DNA of 64,000 bases from Triticum aestivum (lineage: Eukaryota; Streptophyta; Magnoliopsida; Poales; Poaceae): positions 844,621,465 to 844,685,464 of the forward strand of contig NC_057801.1 in NCBI RefSeq assembly GCF_018294505.1, in the 5' to 3' direction. Below, in pieces: positions 45,801 through 58,939 of the stretch. Numbering within the stretch: the stretch's first letter is position 1; every line of letters starts with the position of its first letter. The notes beneath the pieces are model-generated. The model saw nothing but the letters and a program-made list of their open reading frames with translations. It did no database searches and was not told the origin of the DNA. The position numbers and the translations under genes were made by a program.

Positions 45801-46518
45801 TGGGCTTCTTCACGGGAGTGACAACTTGCTTGTCATTCTACTTGAAGTTCCCTTTCTTTCCCTTTGCCCTTTTATTGAAACTAGTGATCTTGTCAACCAT
45901 CAACACTTGATGCTCTTTCTTGATTTCTACCTTCGTCGACTTCAACATCACGAAGAGCTCGGGAATCGTTTTCGTCATCCCTTGCATACTGTAGTTCATC
46001 ACAAAGTTCTACTAACTTGGTGATGGTGACTAGAGAACTCTATCAATCACTATCTTATCTGGAAGATTAACTCCCACTTGATTCAAGCAATTGTAGTACC
46101 CAGACAATCTGAGCACATGCTCACTAGTTGAGCGATTCTCCTCCATCTTTTAGCCATAGAACTTGTTGGAGACTTCATATCTCTCAACTCGGGTATTTGC
46201 TTGAAATATTAACAACTCCTGGAACATCTCATATGGTCCATGACGTTCAAAACGTTTTTGAAGTCCCGATTCTAAGTCGTTAAGCATGGTGCACTAAACT
46301 ATCAATTAGTCATCATATTGAGCTAGCCAAACGTTCATAACGTCTGCATCTGCTCCTGCAATAGGTCTGTCACCTAGCGGTGCATTAAGGACATAATTCT
46401 TCTGTGCAGCAATGAGGATAAACCTCAGATCACGGATCCAATCCGCATCATTGCTACTAACATCTTTCAACACAATTTTCTCTAGGAACATATCAAAATA
46501 AACATATGAAAGCAACAA
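42897..46518 (-). pseudogene. Degenerate BARE-type Gag-Pol
   Basis: Minus-strand order: gag part (46518-46306, RDLRFILIAAQKNYVLNAPL); zinc knuckle (45813-45631, CFYCKGNGHWKRKYPEYL) in which the final Cys is Tyr; GAG-pre-integrase and integrase start (45356-44973, HCRLGHVGVKRMKKLHKDGF and CEPCLMGKM, then HTDVCDPM); the integrase-RT linker (44365-44051); an RT piece (43835-43560, [20 protein letters not shown]); and RT/RNase H pieces to 42897. Numerous stops and frame changes separate the parts. No catalytic RT YVDD stretch remains in a long open frame. Non-functional. Confidence 0.88.
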
Positions 46519-47741
46519 CGCAAGCTATTGATCTACAACATAATTTGCAAAATACTACCAGGACTAAGTTCATGATAAATTTAAGTTCAATTAATCATAT
46601 TACTAAAGAACTCCCACTTAGACAGACATCTCTCTAGTCATCTAAGTGATCACGTGATCCAAATCAACTAAACCATGTCCGATCATCACGTGAGATGGAG
46701 TAGTTTTCAATGGTGAACATCACTATGTTGATCATATCTACTATATGATTCACGCTCGACCTTTCGGTCTCCGTGTTTCGAGGCCATATCTGTATATGCT
46801 AGGCTCGTCAAGTTTAACCTGAATATTCCGCGTGTGCAACTGTTTTGCACCCGTTGTATTTGAATGTAGAGCCTATCACACCCGATCATCACGTGGTGTC
46901 TCAGCACGAAGAACTTTCGCAACGGTGCATACTCAGGGAGAATACTTCTTGATAATTAGTGAGAGATCATCTTAAAATGCTACCGTCAAACAAAACAGAA
47001 TAAGATGTATAACAGATAAACATCATATGCAATCATTATAAGTGATATGATATGGCTATCATCATCTTGTGCTTGTGATCTCCATCTTCGGAGCACCGTC
47101 GCGATCACCATCGTCACCGGTGCGACACCTTGATCTCCATCATAGTATCGTTGTCGTTACACCATCTATTGCTTCTACGACTATCGCTACCGCTTAGTGA
47201 TAAAGTAAAGCAATTACATGGCGTTTGCATTTCATACAATAAAGCGACAACCATATGGCTCCTGCCAGTTGCCGATAACTTTGGTTACAAAACATGATCA
47301 TCTCATACAATAAAATATCATCACGTCTTGACCATATCACATCACAACATGCCCTGCAAAAACAAGTTAGACGTCCTCTACTTTGTTGTTGCAAATTTTA
47401 CGTGGCTGCTACGGGCTTAGCAAGACCCGTTCTTACCTATGCATCAAAACCACAATGATAGTTCGTCAAGTTAGTGCTGTTTTAACCTTCGCAAGGACCG
47501 GGCGTAGCCACACTCGATTCAGCTAAAGTGAGAGACACAGACACTCGCCAGCCACCTTTAAGCACAAGTGCTCGTAACGGTGAAACCAGTCTCGCGTAAG
47601 CGTACGCGTAATGTCGGTCCGGGCCGCTTCATCTCACAATACCGCCGAACCAAAGTATGACATGCTGGTAAGCAGTATGACTTGTATCGCCCACAACTCA
47701 CTTGTGTTCTACTCGTGCATATAACATCAACGCATAAAACC

Positions 47742-47757
47742 TAGGCTCGGATGCCAC
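47742..47757 (-). promoter_or_regulatory. Primer binding site, BARE-type element
   Basis: On the minus strand GTGGCATCCGAGCCTA follows the LTR end. It is a diverged form of TGGTATCAGAGCC (Met-tRNA). Confidence 0.7.
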
Positions 47758-49444
47758 TGTTGGGGAACGTAGTAATTTCAAAAAATTTCCTACGTACACG
47801 CAAGATCATGGTGATGGCATAGCAACGAGAGGGGAGAGTGTTGTCCATGTACCCTCGCAGACCGAAAGCGGAAGCGTTAGAACAACGCGGTTGATGTAGT
47901 CGTACGTCTTCACGGCACGACCGATCAAGCACCGAAACTACAGCACCTCCGAGTTCTAGCACACGTTTAGCTCGATGACGTGCCTCGAACTCCGATCCAG
48001 CCGAGTGTCGAGGGAGAGTTCCGTCAGCACGACGGCGTGGTGACGATCTTGATGTACTACCGACGCAGGGCTTCGCCTAAGCACCGCTACGATATTATCG
48101 AGGTGGATTATGGTGGAGGGGGGCACCGCACACGGCTAAGAGATCCAAGGGATCAATTGTTGTTCTGTCTAGAGGTGCCCCCCTGCCCCCGTATATAAAG
48201 GAGCAAGGGGGGAGGGGGCGGCCGGCCTAGTAGGACTCCCTCCTTCCTTGTTGGAGTAGGAGAAGGGGGAAAGAGGGGGATAGGAGGAAGGAAAAGGGGG
48301 CCGCACCCCTTGTCCAATTCGGACCAGAGGGGGGCTGCGCGCCTCCTTCCTTTCGGCCTCTCTCCTCTATTCCCGTATGGCCAAATAAGGCCCATATACT
48401 CCCCGGCGAATTCCCGTAACTCTCCGGTGCTCCGAAAAATAACCGAATCACTCGGAACCTTTCCGAACTCCGAATATAGTCGTCCAATATATCGATCTTT
48501 ACGTCTCGACCATTTCGAGACTCCTCGCCATGTCCCCGATCTCATCCGGGACTCCGAACTCCTTCGGTACATCAAAACTCATAAACTCATAATATAACTG
48601 TCATCGAAACCTTAAGCGTGCGGACCCTACGGGTTCGAGAACTATGTAGACATGACCTAGAACTATTCTTGGTCAATAACCAATAGCGGAACCTGGATGC
48701 CCATATTGGCTCCTACATATTCTACGAAGATCTTTATCGGTCAAACCGCATAACAACATACTTTGTTCCCTTTGTCATCGGTATGTTACTTGCCCGAGAT
48801 TTGATCGTCGGTATCCAATACCTAGTTCAATCTCGTTACCGGCAAGTCTCTTTACTCGTTACGTAATGCATCATTTCGTAACTAACTCATTAGCTACATT
48901 GCTTGCAAGGCTTATAGTGATGTGCATTACCGAGAGGGCCCAGAGATACCTCTCCGACAATCGGAGTGACAAAACCTAATCTCGAAATACGCCAACCCAA
49001 CATGTACCTTTGGAGACACCTGTAGTACTCCTTTATAATCACCCAGTTACGTTGTGACGTTTGGTAGCACCCAAAGTGTTCCTCCGGTAAACGGGAGTTG
49101 CATAATCTCATAGTTACAGGAACATGTATAAGTCATGAAGAAAGCAATAGCAACATACTAAACGATCAAGTGCTAGGCTAACGGAATGGGTCATGTCAAT
49201 CACATCATTCTCCTAATGATGTGATCCCATTAATCAAATGACAACACATGTCTATGGTTAGGAAACATAACCATTTTTGATTAATGAGCTAGTCAAGTAG
49301 AGGCATACTAGTGACTATATGTTTGTCTATGTATTCACACATGTATCATGTTTCCGGTTAATACAATTTGAATAATAAACATTTATCATGAAATAAGGAA
49401 ATAAATAATAACTTTATTATTGCCTCTAGGGTATATTTCCTTCA
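47758..49444 (-). repeat. Right (5') LTR of BARE-type element
   Basis: 1687 bp. It differs from the left LTR by scattered substitutions and a small indel block near 48235-48260. The primer site is beside it (next entry). Confidence 0.92.
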
Positions 49445-50277
49445 AAACACATATCATGTGGCGAATAAAAATATAGCTCCAAGTAAAGTTACCGATAAAC
49501 AAAGACGAAAGAGGGGATGCCTTCTGGGGCATCCCCAAGCTTAGGATTTTGGCTATTCTTGAATATCTTGGGGTGCCTTGGGCATCCCCAAGCTTAGGCT
49601 CTTGCCACTCCTTATTCCATAGTCCATCAAATCTTTACCCAAAACTTGAAAACTTCACAACACAAAACTCAATAGGAAATCTCATAAGCTCCGTTAGTGC
49701 AAGAAAGAAAAACCACCACATAAGGTACTATAATGAACTCATTCTTTATTTATATTGGTGTTAAAACCTACTGTATTCCAAGTCCTCTATGGTTCATACC
49801 ACTTAATACTAGCCATAGATGCATCAAAATAAGCAAACAACACACGAAAAACAGAATCTGTCAAAAACAGAACAGTCTGTAGCAATCTGTAACTCTCGAA
49901 TACTTCTGGAACTCTAAAATCTACCAAAATAGGAAGTCCTGGGAAATTTGTCTATAGATCTACAGCAAAAAGAATCAACGCAAAAACACACTTCTGTGAA
50001 TTACTAAAATTATTTTTGTGCGTGCAAAGTTTCTATTTTTCAGCAGAATCAAATTAACTATCACCATAGGTTATCCTGTAGGTTCTACTTGGCACAAACA
50101 CTAATTAAAGCATAAAAACACATCTAAAGAGAAGGTAGATGCAAAATTTATTACTAAATAGAAGCAAAAACAAAAAACACAAATAAAATTGGGTTGCCTC
50201 CCAACTAGCGCTATCGTTTAACGCCCCTAGCTAGGCATAAAAGCGAGGATAGATCTAAGTAGTGCCATCTTTGATTT

Positions 50278-50797
50278 TTAGTTTTTTAGCGGAGTCATGC
50301 TCGAATCTGGAGGTTCTTTACGTTTCCCTTCATACTCAGAAATTTTTAGATCTAAAGAGTCCAACCGCTTATTGCAAAGAGTAATCAACATATTCATGCG
50401 GTGAAGATTTCCGCTAACACTCTTGAGAGGTTCAAGAGACTTTTGTAAGATTTTTGTAACTTCGCAAATCTTTTCGAATACTTGTGTTTCTTGTTGGGTA
50501 GGATGAGATCCCCCTTTTTGAGGTAGTGTTCCCACTATTCCCTCTATAATTTCATGCGCAATACTGGGATCAATTTCAATAAAATTTCCTTTGGCAATAC
50601 AATACAAGAGTTGTCTATGAGACATATTTAGCCCAACATAAAAATTGCGAAGTAGAATTCTAAAATTCACCTCGGATGCAATTACGATAAGATTCCATCA
50701 TCCTATACCAAGGATCTTTTAAATTTTCTCCTTGCCTTTGCTTGAAGTGAAGAACTTCAAACTCGGGAGACATAGGAGCGGATAAAGGACTAACCAT
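50278..50797 (-). pseudogene. Gag-like frame of element B
   Basis: Minus strand begins MVSPLSAPMSPEFEVLHFKQ and changes frame near 50675. It continues FRILLRNFYVGLN, NFIEIDPSIAHEIIEGIVG and a predicted coiled-coil stretch to SSMTPLKN. This resembles the short gag-like proteins of large non-autonomous Triticeae Gypsy derivatives. It lies shortly downstream of the primer site. 49450-50277 upstream in plus coordinates holds only non-coding repeats of CATCCCCAAGCTTAGG. Confidence 0.65.
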
Positions 50798-50972
50798 AGC
50801 GACAAGTAAACAAAAGACACACGAAAGAGAGAGGAGATTGGGAAAGAGAGGGCGAATAAAACAGCAAGGGTGAAGTGGGGGAGAGGAAAACGAGAGGCAA
50901 ATGGCAAATTATGTAAGTGCGAGGGAGATGAGTTTGTGATGGGTACTTGGTATGTCTTGACTTGAGCGAAGA

Positions 50973-50992
50973 CCTCCCCGGCAACGGCGCCA
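50973..50992 (-). promoter_or_regulatory. Primer binding site (tRNA-Asp), element B
   Basis: The minus strand reads TGGCGCCGTTGCCGGGGAGG. The first 17 bases are complementary to the plant tRNA-Asp 3' end. It lies about 11 bases inside the right LTR. Confidence 0.88.
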
Positions 50993-52284
50993 AAAATCCT
51001 TCTTGCTACGTCTTGAGCTTGCATTGGTTTTCCTTGAAGAGGAAAGGGTGATGCAGCAATAGTAGCGTAATTATTTCCCTCAGTTTTTGAGGTATCAATC
51101 CAGTAGGAGGCTCCTCAAAAGTCCCACGCACCCACACAAACAAACAAGAACTCGCAACCAACACAATAAAGGGGTTGTCAATCCCTTCACGGCCACTTGC
51201 GAAAGTGAGATCTGATAGAGATAATATGATAAGATAAATATATTTTTGGTATTTTATGATATAGATTGGAAAAGTAAAGATGCAAATAAAAGTAGATTGA
51301 AAGCTTTATATGATAAGAGATAGACCCGGGGGCCATAGGTTTCACTAGTGGCTTCTCCCAAGATAGCATAAGTATTACGGTGGGCGAACAAATTACTGTC
51401 GAGCAATTGATAGAAAAGCGAATAATTATGAGATCATCTAGGCATGATCATGTATATAGGCATCACGTCCGTAACAAGTAGACCGACTCCTGCCTGCATC
51501 TACTACTATTACTCCACACATTGACCGCTGTCCAGCATGCATCTAGAGTATTAAGTTCATAAAGAACAGAGTAACACATTAAGAAAGATGACATGATGTA
51601 GAGGGATAAACTCATGCAATATGATATAAACCCCATCTTTTTATCCTCGATGGCAACAATACAATACGTGCCTTGCCGCCCCTGCTGTCACTGGGAAAGG
51701 ACACCGCAAGATTGAACCCAAAGCTAAGCACTTCTCCCATTGCAAGAAAGATCAATCTAGTAGGCCAAACCAAACTGATAATTCGAAGAGACTTGCAAAG
51801 GATAACTTAATCACACATAAAAGAATTCAGAGGAGATTCAAATATTTCTCATAGATAAACTTGATCATAAACCCACAATCCATCGGATCTCGACAAACAC
51901 ACCGCAAAAAGAGTTACATCGAATAGATCTCCAAGAAGATCGAAGAGAACTTTGTATTTTGATTCAAAGAGAGAGAAGAAGCCATCTAGCTAATAACTAT
52001 GGACCCAAAGGTCTGTGGTAAACTACTCACAACTCATCGGAGAGGCTATGGTGTTGATGTAGAAGCCCTCCGTGGTCGATTCCCCCTCCGACGGACCGTC
52101 GGCGAAGGCTCCAAGATGGGATCTCGCGGATACAGAAGGTTATGGCGGTGGAAATAGTTTTTCGTGGTCCCTCCTGATGTTTTCAGGGTACGTGGGTATA
52201 TATAGGAGGAAGAAGTAGGTCGGTGGACGCCTGAGGGGCCCACGAGACAGGGGGCATGCCCAGTATGGGGGGGAGGGGGGCGCC

Positions 52285-52764
52285 TGAGGGAGTCCGGGAT
52301 AAGGGGGTATCCGAACAGCCGGACTATATACTTTGGCTGGACTGATGGACTATGAAGATACAAGATAGAAGACTTCGTCCCGTGTCCGTATGGGACTCTC
52401 CTTGGCGTGTAAGGCAAGCTTGGTGATTCGGATGTAGATCTCCTCCTCTGTAAACCGACCCTATGCAATCCTAGCCCCCTCCGATGTCTATATAAACCGG
52501 AGGGTTTAGTCCGTAGGACCAATCATCATTATCAACAATCATACCATAGGCTAGCTTCTAGGGTTTAGCCTATCTGATCTCGTGGTAGATCAACTCTTGT
52601 AATACTCATATCATCAAGATCAATCAAGCAGGAAGTAGGGAATTACCTCCATTGAGAGGGCCCGAACCTGGGTAAACATCGTGTCCCCAGTCTCGTGTTA
52701 CCATTAGCCTTAGACGCACAGTTCGGGACCCCCTACCCGAGATCCGCCGGTTTTGACACCGACA
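52285..52764 (+). repeat. 5' LTR of element C
   Basis: 480 bp. It includes TCTATATAAACCGGAGG, a likely TATA box, near 52488. It differs from the 3' LTR at scattered positions, so the insertion is not recent. Confidence 0.9.
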
Positions 52765-52811
52765 TTGGTGCTTCCATTGAGAGTTCCTCTGTGTCGTCAC
52801 GATAAGGCTTG

Positions 52812-55800
52812 ATGGCTCGTCTCGTTGTCAAGGACAAACATCACCGCCGGGGCAGACCTGGCTTTAGGCCAAACTCTCCAGCTGGGCGGCTTCGTTACGA
52901 CCGCCCGAACGGCTATTGCACCGACTATGACTTCTCAGGTCATTAAAAAAATAGCCTCCACATTGATTCAGAATTTTCCGAACAGATGGATCCAATGGAG
53001 CTCTTCTCCCTCAATGAGATCTTGGATCGCATCGCCGCCCTGGGCGTCGCTACGGACTATGACCGGATCGGGCTTAAACCTGATCAAAGGGAGATTCACT
53101 CTCCACTGGTCACCCATGAGATAGCGGTAGTGGAAGAGCATCATCCCAATTCTCCCTCGACTTTGAGGACGAATTATGTCTATATTTCCGAGCTTTTCGG
53201 GCCGGACACCCGCTCGCGGGAGGACATGACCCCGGTCCTGGACTCAGGATCGGGGGGCGGGCCGAAGAAGTTGGGCAATGCCCCAGAACCTGAGCCGTCA
53301 AGCTCGGAAGCTTCTTTGCCCCTGGGTCCCAGATCGGGTCGGGATTCGGACTCAAATCCGCCCACCCACCCAAATTTATCCAATCTTTCCCATATCAGAC
53401 AAGAGCCCCAAGAAACAGTACATCACTACTGGGCCAGATTCCTCCTTGTGATAAACAGGGTCAAGGACTATCGCGAGGTAGATGCAATCTCCCTCTTTTG
53501 CAAAAATTGCACGGATAAAGGGATTCTCAATGCTATAAGCCGCCGTGACATAGTACACTTCGCTAACTTAGCGACCATAGTGCAAAAGTACTGCGTGATG
53601 GAAAGCGCCTGGAAAACCCAAACAAGTTTCTGGGACAGTCCGGCTCTAGCCAAATCCCCTGTCTGAACTAAAAGGGTAAACTCTCGTAAGTCACCCGATT
53701 CAAGTACCCAAAAAATAAAGCCCGCCGTAAGGCGCGGAACCGTATTGTAAGAATGGCTAAATGGGGCGTGCAAGATTCATAGCACACCGTATACTACGCC
53801 AACGCATAGCCTTAGAGCATGTTGGATACTCCGGCAGGTGGCAAAGAGTGGTGAAGATCTCCTCATAAAACATCCCGCCGGAGACAACAATACGGTATTT
53901 ACAGTCTTCGAGACTTTTGCCTCAAATAATAGGCGAAAGCAAGCTCAGCGCAGCCTTGCAGAGGTTTGCCACGTGGCAACAATAAACCCATGGAACGACA
54001 CGACTATAACCTACAATGCCAGTGACGAACCCCAATTCCGAACAGTCCGAGCACCAGCCGCTTTGGTCCTTAGCCCAATCGTGTATGGCCTCAGGCTTAC
54101 TAAAGTGCTCATGGACGGCGGAAGCGGACTAAACCTCATCTATGAGGAAACCCTCAACAAGACGGAAATTGACAAGAGCCGCATTGAACGAAGCAGTACT
54201 ACCTTCAGGGGAATCATCCCTAGTCGAGAGGCACAATGCACGGGAAAAATCACACTGGACGTGGTATTCGACACGCCGGAGAATTACAGGTCCGAAGAAA
54301 TTACATTCCAAGTAGCCCCGCTCAGCAGCGGATACCACGCCCTCTTGGGGCGGGACGCATTCACGAGTTTTCAGGTTATACCCCATTACGGGTACATGAA
54401 GCTCAAAATGCCCGGGCCCAATGGAATCATCACTCTAGCTAGTGATCCGGACGTCGCACTCTGCGCCGAAAATAAAACTGCCGCCGTCGCCCTGGAGGCA
54501 TTATTAGAGGCCCTCGCGGACGAAGAGCTGACAACACTACGAGCAACAGTGGACAGAGACGACGTGATACTCGACAAGCGACCTAAATCCACCTCCTTCA
54601 AGCCAGCGGACGAGATAGTCAAATTCCAGGTCCACCCAACGGACCCTTCAAAGACAGCTTCCATAGGGACACAACTGAATCCCACAATAGACGCCGCACT
54701 GCGAGACTTCCCGCGTGAAAATTGGGATATCTCCGCCTGGCATCCTTCAGACATGCCGGGCATCCCACGCAGGCTGGCCGAACACAGCCTCAATATACTG
54801 AAAGGATACAAGCCAGTCAAGTAGACTCTTAGACGCTTCTCAGAGCCTAAGCGGCAAGCCATGGGAGAAGAGCTAGCCAAGCTACTCGAAGCCGGATTCA
54901 TCAGAGACATCAAACATCCGGATTGGCTAGCAAACTTGGTAATGGTACCAAAAAAGGACAAATCCTGGCGCTTGTGTGTCGATTTCAAAGACCTCAATAA
55001 AGCTTGCCCCAAGGATCCCTTCCCCCTCCCCCGCATTGATCAGATAATCGATGCCACTGCAGGACACGATTCATTGTGTTTCCTCGACGCATACTCCGGA
55101 TACCATCAAATAAAGATGGCGGAGTCCGACCAGGCTGCAACAGCCTTCATCACCCCGTACGGCCCCTTCTGTTTCAACACCATGCCCTTCGGGCTCAAAA
55201 ACGCCGGCGCAACCTATCAACGCATGATTCAGACATGCCTGGAAAAACAAATCGGCAAGACAGTAGAGGCCTACGTAGATGACGTGGTCATCAAAACAAG
55301 ACACGTCAAAACCTTAATAGACGACTTGAGGCTTACGTTCGATATTCTCCGAACATACGACATCAAGCTCAATCCGGAGAAGTGTGTCTTCGGAGTACCC
55401 TACGGAAAATTGCTCGGCTTCATCGTTTCCAATAGAGGAATTGAAGCCAATCCGGCAAAAACCCGAGCTCTGTCACAGTTAGCTATCCCAACAGACCTCA
55501 AGCAGATCCAGAAACTAACTGGATGTGTGGCTGCCTTAAGCCGCTTTATCTCCCGCTTAGGAGAAAAGGCACTACCCTTGTATCGCCTTCTTCGACGCAC
55601 CGAACACTTCGAGTGGATGGATGCGGCCACGGCCGGACTGGAAGAAATAAAGGCACTCTTGGCCACCAACCCAGTCCCGACCGCGCCAAATATTGGCGAA
55701 CCCATGCTATTATACATAGCCGCAACAAACCAAGTTGTGAGCGCAGTGCTCGTCGTCGAACGAGAGGCAGACGGACACAAGTTCCCGCTCCAAAAGCCGG

Positions 55801-57917
55801 TATATTACGTGTCCACTGTCCTCACTCCATATAAATCTCGATACCTGCACTATCAAAAGATAGTGTATGCGGTCTTCATGGCATCCCGGAAACTACGACA
55901 CTACTTTCAAGAGTGTTTGATCATGGTGGCCTCTGAAGTTCCACTCAATGACACAATAAATAACCGCGACGCAACGGGCCGAATTGCTAAATGGGCTATT
56001 GAGCTCCTTTCGGTAACATACAAACCACAACGGGCCATTAAGTCGCAAGTGCTGGCTGACTTCGTCACCGAATGGACAGAAGCCGAACTCCCTAAAGAGT
56101 AGGGCACGTACTCAAATTGGATCATGCATTTCGACGGCTCCAAAATGCTGGCCAGATTAGGAGCGGGTGTCGTCCTGACATCCCCCACCAGAGACACGGT
56201 ACAGTACGTCCTCCAAATATTATTCACAGACTCCAACAATGCAGCTGAATACGAGGCTCTGTTGCATGGTCTTCGGATGGCAGTCTCCATGGGCATTCAA
56301 TGCCTCGAAGTGCGTGGGGACTCGAACCTCGCAATATCTCAGGTAAACAGAGACTTTGACGCCAAGGATCCGAAAATGGTGGCCTATCACAATGCCGTCC
56401 TCAAAATGTCAGCTCGGTTCGAGGGGCTCGAATTCCACCATGTGGCTAGAGAAAATAACCAAGCGGCCGATATCCTCGCCCGCATCAGCGCTAGACGCGA
56501 CCCCGTACCACCTAACATCTTCTTAGAAAGGTTGTTCAAACCGTCCGTGGCATGGGAAGGGGAGTCCGGCACCATTAGTCCGGCTCCGAACACAACCCCA
56601 ACTTCTGAACCTTCTGACGTAATCGGAGGCTCTGCCACCAAAATAACATCTTCGGCCCATGAAATAATGGCTGTCATCGCCCCGAGAACCAAGCCCTTCT
56701 TCGCCTACCTTAATAGGCAGGAGCTCCCCGAGGACCAAAATGAGGCACGCTGCATTGTGCGACGCTCTAAAGCCTACAAAGTCCATGAAGGAGAACTCTA
56801 CAAGAAGAGCGCCACCGGAGTGCTCCAACGATGCATCTCCGAGGAGGAAGGGCGGCAGCTCTTAGCCGAAATCCATTCCGGACTAGGCGGGCACCACGCG
56901 GCAGCCCGAGCTCTCGTAAGCAAGGCCTTTCGGACAGGATTCTACTGGCCGACAGCCCGGGCGGACGCACAGGACCTTGTCCAACATTGCGTCGGTTGTC
57001 AACTATTTGCCAATCAGAGCCATATGCCCCCTACCGCTCTCCAAACGATCCCCATAACTTGGCCCTTCGCAGTCTGGGGGCTGGATATGGTGGGACCCCT
57101 CAAAGGGGGAAGCCATAAGAAAAAATACTTATTGGTCATGGTGGACAAGTTCACCAAATGGATAGAAGCCAAACCAGTTAAAACGGCCGAATCCGGGCCA
57201 GTGATAGACTTCATATCGGAGGTTGTACACCGTTACGGTGTCCCCCACAGTATTATCACCGACAACGGCTCGAATTTTACAGCCGAGGAGGTGAAAGCCT
57301 GGTGTAGCAAAATGGGCATTAAGCTCGACTACGCCTCTGTCTATCACCCCCAAACAAACGGTCAGGTCGAACGTGCAAATGGTCTTATTATGAGCGGCAT
57401 CAAACCCAGACTAGTGCGATCCTTGAAGGAATCAGACACGCATTGGGTCGAGGAACTCGACTCCGTACTCTGGGGGCTGCGGACCACGCCGAATCGTACC
57501 ACCGGATACACACCATTTTTTATGGTGTATGGCGCAGAAGCAGTGCTGCCCTGCGATATAATTCATGACTCACCTCGCGTGCGCATGTATGAAGAGAAGG
57601 AAGCAGAGCTAGATCGGCAGGACAACTTAGATGCTTTGGAGGAGGAGCGTGATGTCGCTAAAGCCCGTTCCGCATTCTATCAGCAACAGGCTCAAAGGTA
57701 TCAAAGCAGAGAAGTACGGGCCAAAACTTATAACATTGGCAAACTCGTTCTACGCCTACGTGAGAAGAAGAATGACAAGCTCAAACCCAAGTGGGAGGGT
57801 CCCTTCATCATTGATAAAGTTCTCACTGGAGGAGCGTACCATCTGCGCAACGCCTCTGATAACAGACTCGAGCCGAACCCATGGAACGCGGCCAGACTCC
57901 GGAAATTCTACGCCTAG
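52812..57917 (+). pseudogene. Tat Gag-Pol: one 1702-codon frame with five stops
   Basis: A single frame with no frameshift runs from ATG 52812 to TAG 57915. It is interrupted only by TAA 52944, TGA 53664, TAA 53748, TAG 54822 and TAG 56100. Parts by codon: gag capsid (VHHYWARFLLVINRVKDYRE, about 202-221), protease-like MDGGSG (435), RT with YVDD (821-824), RNase H 1 (about 970-1090), and a second RNase H starting FDGSK (1108). Then come an HHCC zinc region (about 1353-1400), integrase D1425, D1484 and E1520 (DD35E), and a C-terminal chromatin/DNA-binding tail. Gag is short and no zinc knuckle is visible. Catalytic residues survive although the frame is closed. Confidence 0.92.
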
Positions 57918-58890
57918 CACTGAATCCAGTGTTCGTCTCCTCATCTCCGCCTCTTCGATTATGTTCCTTTTCCTCCTTTCTCGCCCCCTTTTTCCTTTTA
58001 TATATATATATACATACAGCCTTAAAACTGTACGGATGGCCTGAGCACTCCGGCCGCATTATGCGCACACACTATACCTGGGGGCTTGCTATTCGGAAGC
58101 TATATATATAATTACTTTAATGGCTCCTTGCCAAGCCACATATGCATTTTTATTTCCATATGTGCCTTTTATTCACCATTATATGCATCGATATGACTTA
58201 AGTTTTGGACATGCTGGGTTGCCTGGCTCTTGTATTTATGCCCTACGTTCCTGTTAATTCGGCTAGGACATAAGGGTAGCACCTCTGCGATTGTTACTAC
58301 CGGTTGAGCCGTATGTGTACCTCAGACTGGGTGAAGCCGAAAGCTAGCGTTCTTAAGGGAATATTCGGTCGGTGAACAAAAGATGTTCTCGTTCCTAACA
58401 GCGAATATACCCAGATGTTTTGTTTCCTACGCTTTTGCTCGCAGTTCGGACATGCACATCGATGCATGCGTACCCAGAGAAAGGAACCCCTAACGGAACT
58501 ATTCTCTCTGGAAGATGTTTCTTACTATCCATGTAATATAACATAACTAGTTGGGTACTTGTCTGTTCAAGCACTTATGACCCCTACGCCTGGTTTCCAC
58601 GCATGCCCCGGTTTTTCATTACTGTGTGGGTATTCGGATACACCCTGGACTGTCGGATCCGGGGGCTGAAGCCAAAAGGTCCGCCATGACAAATGATTTT
58701 CAATCCGGCTAGAGAGTACACGAGCCCATTCAAAATTACATAATCATACTGACTGGCTGTAGTCTTCCTCTATACCATCCAACAGGTTGTCTAGCTTACA
58801 GTCCTGCTGGGAATACTTCGCAGCTAATGCTACTTGATCATATACCAAACTAACGGGTATCTCTTGTCCATCTGGCCCAGCCGGTCCGAC
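57918..58890. other. Non-coding region between pol and the antisense gene of element C
   Basis: Contains a TATATATATATA stretch near 57998 and no recognisable protein motif on either strand. Confidence 0.6.
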
Positions 58891-58939
58891 TTCGGCCATA
58901 TGGTTTGGGTCATCCTTGGTGTATCACGTCTTCATACCT

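Larger units (their letters stand above)
40984..49444 (-). mobile_element. BARE1/WIS/Angela-type Copia retrotransposon
   Basis: Minus-strand element with long LTRs (40984-42680 and 47758-49444) that start TGAAGGAAATATGCCCTAG on the minus strand. This terminus is diagnostic of the BARE/WIS/Angela group. The perfect TSD AAACA lies at 40979-40983 and 49445-49449. The internal 5.1 kb holds a degraded gag-pol. It sits inside element B's internal region. Confidence 0.93.
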
